13,955 nt of DNA from MGOM01 sp035455265 (GTDB taxonomy: Bacteria > Chloroflexota > Anaerolineae > Anaerolineales > E44-bin32). The stretch covers positions 1-13,955 of the forward strand of contig DATIFK010000019.1 in NCBI GenBank assembly GCA_035455265.1, given 5' to 3'. Of this stretch, positions 8,107-13,955 are shown piece by piece. The notes beneath the pieces were generated by a model that was not told where the DNA came from, did no database searches, and worked only from the letters and a program-made list of their open reading frames with translations. Position 1 is the first letter of the stretch, and the number at the start of each line of letters is the position of its first letter. The position numbers were made by a program, and so were the translations under genes.

Positions 8107-11100
8107 GGGTTGGCTCGCGGGGACCTGCCCCCAGCGGGATCTCCAACGTGAACGTGCTTCCGGACCCCAACCGGCTCTCCACCGACACACGCCCGCCGTG
8201 CTGCTCGGCGATCGATTTGACGATGGCCAGGCCCAGCCCAGAGCCCTTCTCCCGGCGGCCCTCCGCCCCGCGGGCCCGGAAGAACTTCTCGAATAGGCGC
8301 GGCTGGTCCGCCGGTGCCACCCCCAGCCCCGTATCCTCGATGATGAACTGCTGGACCCCCTTGGGCTGCTTCGCCCGCACCGTGACGCGGCCCTTCGGCA
8401 GGGTGTACTTGATGGCGTTGTCGACGAGGTTCGCCACGGCCTGACGCAACAGGGTCGCGTCGGCGTCGATCGTTGCCATTCCGGGATCCGCTTCCGCCGC
8501 CAGCGTCAAGCTCTTGTTCGCCGCTTGCGGCTGGTAGGTCTCCGCCACCTCCTGGACCAGCGCCGCCGGGTCGACCTTCTCGAGGTTCAGCCCAATGCCG
8601 GCCTCGATCCGGCCCAGGTCGAGCAGATTGTCGACCAACTGACCCATCTGCTCGACGGAATCCAGGATCTTGCGGGCGAAGTCCTTCTGCTGGTCGTTGA
8701 GTGAACCGACCATCGACATCATCGTGCCATAGCCGCGCATCAGCGTCAGAGGCGTCCGCAAGTCATGGCTGACGGTCGACACGAATTCGGACTTCAGCAT
8801 GTCGAGCTTCTTGTAATGCGAGATGTCGCGCAGGACGCAAATGCGACCGCTCGCCAGGCCCCCGCCCTCCGGCCCGGTGATGACGGAGGCGAACAGCACC
8901 CTGCCGTCGAGCATGGTCACCTCGCCGGTGCCCCCCGCCTCACCGCTGCGTTCCAGCAGCTCCAGCAGACCCGGGGACGAGATCACATCTCGCGCGGCGC
9001 GCCCGGTCGCATCGGCGGCGCTCGTGGTCAGGATCGCTTCCGCGGCCGGGTTGGCCAGGAGCACCTGGCCGCGCCCATCGAGCAGGATGACGCCGTCGGG
9101 GGTCGTCTCCAGGATGGAGCTCAGCCGCGATTGTTCGACCTGCGCTCGGAAGAACAGTCGCGCGTTGGCGACCGAAACGCCCAACTGCCCGGCCAGGACC
9201 GAGAGAAGATTGGTTTCGTCTGGGCTGAAGATGTGCGGCCGTCGATAGCCGACCCACAGACATCCGACGAAGGCGTCTTCACTCCGCAGTGGGAGGGCCA
9301 GCAGACCCTCGAGCGGAGCCGTCAGGTTCCCCAGGTCCAACAGAGCGCGGGCGCGCGAGGGGTTCTCCAGGACGAAGCGGCCGCGCTGACGGCACAGCTC
9401 GAGGATGGGGCCGTCCAGGCCTTGCCATCCGCCCGGATCCTGCCCTGCCGCGTAGAGAAGCCCGGCGGCGCGCCCGGCACCGTCGCCGGCTAGGACCAGC
9501 CGGACCTGGTCGCTCCGAGTCAGCTCCTGGACTCCTTCCAGGATGGGAGGCAAGACGCGATCCAGCTCGTAGCTCGAGGCGAGTCGCTGGCTGGCCCCCA
9601 GCAGGAGATCCATCTCCTGAAGCCGCGACTTCAGGCTGAGGCGCATCCGCTCGAACGAACCGGCCAGGCGTCCGATCTCGTCCTCTCCCAGGCCGGGCAC
9701 CGTCTGATCGAGGTGGCCGCGCGCGATCGATTCGGCGGCCACAGCCATGGCCCGCAGCGGCCGCGTCAACCTTCGGCTGCTGGCGTAGACCAGCAGGACA
9801 ACCAGGACCCCGACGGCGGCCATGACGCCAAAGAGGCGAGCCGCAATCTGCAGGGCCAGGCGGTTGACCACGCTGACGGGCAGGCTCACCTGCACGCGCC
9901 ACGGGTAGCCGGAGACCTCCGTCACGCGCACCAGGCGCTGCGTTCCGTCGGGGGCTGTTTGCTCGAGCAGCCCCTCCGTGCCACCTCGCGGGATCGTTAG
10001 CCGCTGGCCGACGAGTCGGCTCGTGGACGGCAGGAGGACCAGGCCGCTCTCATCCACCAGAACCGCTTCTCGATCTTGGGCAGACTGCAACAGGCCCTCG
10101 ATCGGCTGCAGCAACGGATTGGCGGCCAGGTCCGTCCAACCCATCAGCGCGGCGATGACGGCATCCTTCCCGTCTCGCAGCGGAATGAGGAAGACCATGT
10201 CGACGCCGGTCGTTCCCGTCCGTCGGACGGACGTGACTTCCTGCCCAACACCCGACAATGTGGCGGCCAGCGCCGCTTCCGTGGCCAGGTCGAGGCGAAT
10301 CGCATCTCCGGCCTCGGCGGGCGCGGCCACCAGCACGCGCCCCGACGGGTCGACGATGGCGAGTCGATCGAAGAACGCCCAACGCAACCGGGCCGTTTCC
10401 AGGTCCTGGGCCGTCGCCTTGCCGGGACGCAGATTCTCAGAGGTCTGGGCCAACAGCGATCGGCCGGTCTGTACGAAGTACGGCACGCCGGCGGCCGCCT
10501 GCTCGCCGAGCTGAGTCATCTCGCGGTCGACGAGCTCCCTGGCAGACGCTTCCGCGAGCAGCCAGTTGCCGGCGAGGAGGAAGGCCGATGCCAGAAGGCC
10601 GACGCCGACGAACACCGAGACCATCCGGGCGCCAAGGGAGCGCTGATGCGGCCCGGGGGTCAGTTTCGCCGGCCTGGTCCAGCGCGCCGGCGCGATCGTC
10701 CGGGCGATCTCCGCGCCGATCCCGGCCACCAGTGCCTGCGCCAGAGCTGCCTGAAACGTCGGGCGTATCAATCCCGACACGTAGGCGAGGCCGTCGTACA
10801 GCCCGCCTCCGCTGTAAAGGTACAGCTCGATGCAGCGCAGGCCGGCGAATGCGGCTCCGCTGACAAGCGCCGCTACCATTGGCTGGCGCGCCGCCCTGCC
10901 GATCGTGTCGGGATAGTCACGCCGCAGCAGCCATGCCGCCAGCGCCGCCTGTACCCCGGAACTGATCGGCGTCAGAAGGCTGTGTGTGTTCCATCCGGCA
11001 TGAACCAATCCCCCCAGCGCTGCCACCAAGCTCGCCTGGGCGCCCCCCATCCAACCCGCGGCCAGCATCCAGGGGATGCCGGCGAGCAGAGGAGCCGAGG

Positions 11101-11377
11101 CTCCTCGCGCTTGGAGCGGCAGGCCGGGAGTGGCCAGAGCGCCTGGAGCCGGAACTGTCAGAAGGAACAACCCCGCGGCGACCGGAGCGGCCAACAGCAG
11201 CAATCCAGGGATCGGCCAGCCGACGGCCAGCGCAAAACGTCTGTGAGGATCGCCAGCGGCGCGCCACCAGGTCCACGCCAGGCCCAGTGCGCCCAGGACG
11301 AGGAGAAGGAGACCGCCGGTGCGAAGAGGTAGACCGAGGGAAAACGCGCCGGAAAGGCCGAGGAGGGTGAGCGTCAT
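8087..11377 (-). CDS. Large membrane sensor histidine kinase (polytopic N-terminus, Cache-like, HAMP, GAF, PAS, HisKA, HATPase)
   Basis: 1096 residues. Residues 1-225 contain about six to seven hydrophobic segments, an uncharacterised polytopic sensor region. A further membrane helix (about 251-274) precedes an extracytoplasmic Cache-like region (about 275-510), and a second helix follows (about 513-533). Then come HAMP (about 533-590), GAF (about 600-745), PAS (about 750-855) and the kinase core. The core has the H-box STVSHDLRTPLTL with His871, the N-box NLVDNAIKYT (983-992), DTGLGV (1015-1020) and GSGLGLAIVKS (1045-1055). It should autophosphorylate on His871 and pass phosphate to a response regulator. 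It diverges from a receiver-ATPase gene, a plausible but unproven partner. The ATG at 11377 has no good Shine-Dalgarno, and the predicted leader is only about 22 bases. The ligand is unknown. Confidence 0.92.
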   Translation of the reverse strand: MTLTLLGLSGAFSLGLPLRTGGLLLLVLGALGLAWTWWRAAGDPHRRFALAVGWPIPGLLLLAAPVAAGLFLLTVPAPGALATPGLPLQARGASAPLLAGIPWMLAAGWMGGAQASLVAALGGLVHAGWNTHSLLTPISSGVQAALAAWLLRRDYPDTIGRAARQPMVAALVSGAAFAGLRCIELYLYSGGGLYDGLAYVSGLIRPTFQAALAQALVAGIGAEIARTIAPARWTRPAKLTPGPHQRSLGARMVSVFVGVGLLASAFLLAGNWLLAEASARELVDREMTQLGEQAAAGVPYFVQTGRSLLAQTSENLRPGKATAQDLETARLRWAFFDRLAIVDPSGRVLVAAPAEAGDAIRLDLATEAALAATLSGVGQEVTSVRRTGTTGVDMVFLIPLRDGKDAVIAALMGWTDLAANPLLQPIEGLLQSAQDREAVLVDESGLVLLPSTSRLVGQRLTIPRGGTEGLLEQTAPDGTQRLVRVTEVSGYPWRVQVSLPVSVVNRLALQIAARLFGVMAAVGVLVVLLVYASSRRLTRPLRAMAVAAESIARGHLDQTVPGLGEDEIGRLAGSFERMRLSLKSRLQEMDLLLGASQRLASSYELDRVLPPILEGVQELTRSDQVRLVLAGDGAGRAAGLLYAAGQDPGGWQGLDGPILELCRQRGRFVLENPSRARALLDLGNLTAPLEGLLALPLRSEDAFVGCLWVGYRRPHIFSPDETNLLSVLAGQLGVSVANARLFFRAQVEQSRLSSILETTPDGVILLDGRGQVLLANPAAEAILTTSAADATGRAARDVISSPGLLELLERSGEAGGTGEVTMLDGRVLFASVITGPEGGGLASGRICVLRDISHYKKLDMLKSEFVSTVSHDLRTPLTLMRGYGTMMSMVGSLNDQQKDFARKILDSVEQMGQLVDNLLDLGRIEAGIGLNLEKVDPAALVQEVAETYQPQAANKSLTLAAEADPGMATIDADATLLRQAVANLVDNAIKYTLPKGRVTVRAKQPKGVQQFIIEDTGLGVAPADQPRLFEKFFRARGAEGRREKGSGLGLAIVKSIAEQHGGRVSVESRLGSGSTFTLEIPLGAGPREPTLDKSAS

Positions 11378-11405
11378 CCCGGGGGGACCAGGAGCCGTGC
11401 CGCGG

Positions 11406-11414
11406 ATTATAGCA
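11406..11414 (-). promoter_or_regulatory. Extended -10 promoter of the membrane sensor kinase
   Basis: On the minus strand TGC is followed directly by a perfect TATAAT (11406-11411), an extended -10. No good -35 is present: the region where it should lie is filled by the heptamer array. Transcription would start near 11399. Confidence 0.65.
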
Positions 11415-11510
11415 GTGGTCGGTGATCAGTGGTCAGGAGTCAGTGGCCAGTGGCCGGTGGCTGGTGGCTGACCGCTGACGGCGGTTGGCGGACGGCTGAT
11501 AGCTGACAGC
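11413..11510. repeat. Array of 14 degenerate 7-bp tandem repeats
   Basis: 98 bp divide exactly into 14 heptamers. The first eight follow the form YRGTGGY (for example CAGTGGT, CAGTGGC, CGGTGGC, TGGTGGC), with two divergent units; the last six drift to forms such as TGACGGC and TGACAGC. The array abuts the -10 of the leftward kinase promoter on one side and ends 10 bases before the rightward -35 on the other. Heptamer tandem repeats (STRRs) are known from cyanobacteria, and similar degenerate arrays occur in other genomes. No function is established here. Confidence 0.75.
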
Positions 11511-11520
11511 TTCCTTCGGC

Positions 11521-11549
11521 TTGCCGCCTCATTCCCTTTGTGCTAGACT
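11521..11549 (+). promoter_or_regulatory. Predicted promoter of the receiver-ATPase operon
   Basis: TTGCCG (11521-11526), a 17-base spacer, then TAGACT (11544-11549) preceded by TGC (extended -10). The -10 hexamer is identical to that predicted for rplU. Transcription would start near 11556, about 30 bases before the ATG at 11586. Confidence 0.55.
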
Positions 11550-11585
11550 GCACCGACCTGTCGCACGCGAGGGGATCGGAAGCAT

Positions 11586-12734
11586 ATGGCCGACAAGATC
11601 CTCATCATCGACGACGACATCGACACCTTGAAGCTCGTCGGCCTGATGCTCGAGCGCCAGGGGTATGAAATCACGGTTGCCAGCAACGGAGCCGTGGGCC
11701 TGACCAAGGCCGCTGCCGAACGTCCCCAGTTGATCCTGCTCGACGTGATGATGCCCGACCTGGACGGGTACGAGGTCACGCGGCGCCTGCGGAGCGATCC
11801 GGCGCTGGCGCAGATTCCCATCATCATGTTCACCGCCAAGACGATGGTCGACGACAAGGTGGCCGGGTTCGAGGCGGGCGTCGACGACTATCTCACCAAG
11901 CCCACCCACCCGGCCGAGCTCACGGCGCACGTCAAAGCCGTCCTGGCACGCTCCGTCCAGGCCAGGCCGGCGCCGTCCGAACGCGCCAAAATGGTCGCGT
12001 TCATCGGCGCCAAGGGTGGGACGGGAACGACCACTCTGGCGGTGAACGTGGCGGTGGCGCTCCAGTCGCGCGGCCAGGACGTCATCCTGGCCGAGATCAA
12101 CCCCGGTCGGGGCTCGATCGGCCTGAGCCTGGGCAACCAGGAGCCCGTCGGACTGACCAACCTTCTCTCTCGGCCGCTCAAGGACATTCACTTGCGCTCC
12201 GTCGAAGCCGAGCTGATCGGCGACCGCACGGGCGTTCGCCTGCTCCTGGCCTCGCATCTCCCCAAGGAAACGGACTTCGAGCAGGCCGTGCCTCAGATCG
12301 AGGCCGTGCTCAACAACCTGGCGGCGCTGTGCACCCTGGTGGTGATCGACCTGGGCAACGGGGTGCGACCCTATGTCAAACCTGTCCTCAAAGCCTCCGA
12401 CCGCGTCATCATCGTCACCGAGCCGCTGTATCCTTCGACGGTGCAGGCGCGGGCGTTGATCGACGACCTCGAGGCAGGAGGCATCAGCCGGCACAAGATC
12501 CACCTGGCCTTGGTGACGCGCGAGCGAACCAGCCTGCAGCAGCCCTGGCGGCAGGTGGCGGCCGAGCTGGGCCTCGAACTCGCGGGGATCCTCTCGCCGG
12601 CGCCAGAGCAGGCCCATCAGGCGGCTCAAGGCGGCCGACCGCTCATCGTCGTACATCCCGAGAGCCTGGTCGCCGATCAGTTCCACAAGCTCGGCGAGCA
12701 CATCGCCGTCAACCTGCACCTCGTTCCGGCCTGA
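11586..12734 (+). CDS. Response-regulator receiver fused to a CpaE/TadZ-like ParA-family ATPase
   Basis: 382 residues. Residues 1-122 are a complete receiver: acidic pair D10-D11, phosphoacceptor D53 in LLDVMMPD, T83 in MFTAKT, and K105 in DYLTKP. Residues 135-382 are a MinD/ParA-type domain of the CpaE/TadZ kind. The deviant Walker A reads GAKGGTGTTT (141-150): the signature Lys143 is kept, but the P-loop lysine expected at 148 is Thr. The Walker B-like strand is LVVIDLG (251-257). CpaE/TadZ proteins localise Tad/Flp pilus assembly at the cell pole, and many have degenerate receivers. This receiver looks phosphorylatable, so it may link a kinase signal to localisation. GGA 6 bases upstream is a weak ribosome binding site. 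A soluble kinase gene follows 28 bp downstream, and a membrane kinase diverges upstream. No tad genes are in the window. Confidence 0.9.
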   Translation: MADKILIIDDDIDTLKLVGLMLERQGYEITVASNGAVGLTKAAAERPQLILLDVMMPDLDGYEVTRRLRSDPALAQIPIIMFTAKTMVDDKVAGFEAGVDDYLTKPTHPAELTAHVKAVLARSVQARPAPSERAKMVAFIGAKGGTGTTTLAVNVAVALQSRGQDVILAEINPGRGSIGLSLGNQEPVGLTNLLSRPLKDIHLRSVEAELIGDRTGVRLLLASHLPKETDFEQAVPQIEAVLNNLAALCTLVVIDLGNGVRPYVKPVLKASDRVIIVTEPLYPSTVQARALIDDLEAGGISRHKIHLALVTRERTSLQQPWRQVAAELGLELAGILSPAPEQAHQAAQGGRPLIVVHPESLVADQFHKLGEHIAVNLHLVPA

Positions 12735-12762
12735 GGGCGCCCGCGATCCATCGAGATTCCCG

Positions 12763-13955
12763 GTGACCAAAGCGCGTACCGAAGGGGAACGAGACCAGTC
12801 GGCCATCCGCAACTATCCGTCGTTGCTGCGGCGCTACGACCGCCTGCTGGAAGTGACCTTCAACCTGGGTTCCACCTTCGACCTGAACCTGCTGCTCACT
12901 CAGGTCGTCGAGGCCGCGCAGGAGTTAACCGACTGCGAGGCCACGTCGCTGCTTCTCTACGACGCGAAGACCCGCCATCTGCGATTCGAAGCGGCCACGA
13001 ACGTCTTGCTGGAAGGCCTCGACCGCATCGTCGTCCCGACGGACAACAGCATCGCCGGCTGGGTTTTCATCCATGGGGAGCCGCTCAACGTCCAGGAAGC
13101 CCTCAGCGATGCGCGTTTCTTTCGCGAAGTCGACGTCCTGACGCGTTTCCAAACGCGGTCCGTGTTGGGCGTGCCGCTCCACACCAAGAGCAAGACCATC
13201 GGCGTGCTGGAGGCGGTCAACAAGCGGGTCGGCGCCTTCAGCGACGAAGACGTCCGGCTGTTGCAGGCTCTCGGCGCGCAGGCCGCCATCGCCATCGAGA
13301 ACACGCGCCTGTTCCAGCAGAGCGACCTGGTCTCCGAGCTGGTCCATGAGCTGCGCACTCCACTGTCTTCGCTGACCGCCGCCGCCCACCTCCTGCGACG
13401 GCCGGACCTGCCCGAGGACCAGCGGAAGAAGTTGTCCGAGACGGTCTACGGCGAAGTCATCCGTCTCAATGAGATGGCGACCGACTTCCTCGAGCTGGCG
13501 CGCCTCGAATCCGGCCGCGGCAAGTTCATCCGCGAGCCCGTGCACCTGGGCGGCCTGGTGCGTGAGTGCCTCGAGATCGTTCGCCCACAGGCGGACGCAG
13601 AGGGCGTGACGTTGGAGGCGGGCTCGGATCCGCCTCTGGCCACCGTTCAGGGGGACCGCAATCGACTTAAGCAGGTTCTGCTCAACCTGCTGACCAATGG
13701 AGTGAAGTACAACCACCGCGGCGGGCGCGTCCGGATCGATCTGCGCTCCGACGGTTCCGATGCGGTGATCGACATCAGCGACACGGGGCGCGGCATCCCG
13801 GCCGAGAGTGTGCCACACATCTTCGAGCGTTTCTACCGCGTCCCGGACCCCGAGGGCTACATCGCTGGCACCGGCCTGGGCCTGGTCATCGCCAAGCGGA
13901 TTGTGGAGGGCCTGGGCGGAACGTTGAGCCTCGAGAGCGAAGTCGGCCGCGGCTC
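12763..13955 (+). CDS. Soluble GAF-domain sensor histidine kinase (cut by window end)
   Basis: 397 residues are visible and the reading frame is still open at the window end. No ATG lies at the start of the frame. GTG at 12763 is chosen because it comes just before the domain, 28 bp after the preceding stop; ribosome binding is weak. A GAF domain occupies about residues 22-185, with no membrane segments, so the protein is probably cytoplasmic. The kinase core has the H-box ELVHELRTPLSSL with His195 (Val replaces the usual Ser before His), the N-box NLLTNGVKYN (308-317), DTGRGIP (340-346) and GTGLGLVIAKRI (369-380). Only a few residues of the ATPase domain should be missing. It is probably co-transcribed with the receiver-ATPase gene and is the best candidate for its kinase. 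Confidence 0.92.
   Translation, partial: MTKARTEGERDQSAIRNYPSLLRRYDRLLEVTFNLGSTFDLNLLLTQVVEAAQELTDCEATSLLLYDAKTRHLRFEAATNVLLEGLDRIVVPTDNSIAGWVFIHGEPLNVQEALSDARFFREVDVLTRFQTRSVLGVPLHTKSKTIGVLEAVNKRVGAFSDEDVRLLQALGAQAAIAIENTRLFQQSDLVSELVHELRTPLSSLTAAAHLLRRPDLPEDQRKKLSETVYGEVIRLNEMATDFLELARLESGRGKFIREPVHLGGLVRECLEIVRPQADAEGVTLEAGSDPPLATVQGDRNRLKQVLLNLLTNGVKYNHRGGRVRIDLRSDGSDAVIDISDTGRGIPAESVPHIFERFYRVPDPEGYIAGTGLGLVIAKRIVEGLGGTLSLESEVGRG

Noticed and set aside
11529..12812. Minus-strand 427-codon open frame opposite the receiver-ATPase gene
   Set aside because: It is antisense to a gene with clear receiver and ParA motifs, and no recognisable domain is seen.
12925..13818. Minus-strand 297-codon open frame opposite the soluble kinase gene
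   Set aside because: The plus strand encodes GAF, H-box, N-box and G-box motifs in one continuous frame from a GTG start. The minus frame shows no domain.

Overview
This is a GC-rich bacterial chromosomal window with nine protein genes, two of them cut by the window edges. Most of it is housekeeping; the right third is two-component signalling. The ribosomal proteins, beta' subunit and salvage enzymes are clearly bacterial. The gene mix, the high GC, the heptamer repeat array and the large membrane sensor kinases fit an Anaerolineae-like Chloroflexota genome. That assignment is an impression and was not tested by any search.

Left block (1-3425, all minus strand, read right to left). rplU (L21) and rpmA (L27) are followed by rpmE. 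Here rpmE encodes an L31 fused to a domain resembling the C-terminal domain of the RNA polymerase alpha subunit (alpha-CTD). A strong 11-bp hairpin then separates this group from a salvage and tRNA-maturation group: tdk, hpt (4-bp overlap) and a 5' partial cca (tRNA nucleotidyltransferase). rplU has a good sigma70-type promoter with a hairpin at the predicted 5' end of its mRNA.

Intergenic 3279-3665 (387 bp) holds no convincing gene. It contains the rplU promoter and leader plus a roughly 208-bp MITE-like or REP-composite palindromic element with long terminal inverted repeats, lying just past the rpoC stop codon.

Centre (3666-8106, minus strand). A complete rpoC starts at GTG with a strong ribosome binding site. 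rpoB is not next to it: the upstream neighbour is a histidine kinase gene, and the rpoC promoter overlaps the 3' end of that gene. A hairpin in the rpoC leader could attenuate transcription or end kinase transcripts.

Right block (8087-13955). A 1096-residue membrane sensor kinase (minus) diverges from a plus-strand pair. That pair is a receiver-CpaE/TadZ-like ATPase fusion and a soluble GAF histidine kinase cut by the window end. The divergent intergenic region has a promoter at each end, with a 98-bp array of 14 degenerate 7-bp repeats between them. The CpaE-like ATPase suggests control of pilus (Tad) assembly or polar localisation, but no tad genes lie inside the window.

The best candidate for something undescribed is the L31-alpha-CTD fusion, which places a transcription-type helix-hairpin-helix domain on a ribosomal protein. 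The heptamer array between divergent signalling promoters and the receiver-ATPase lacking its P-loop lysine are next.
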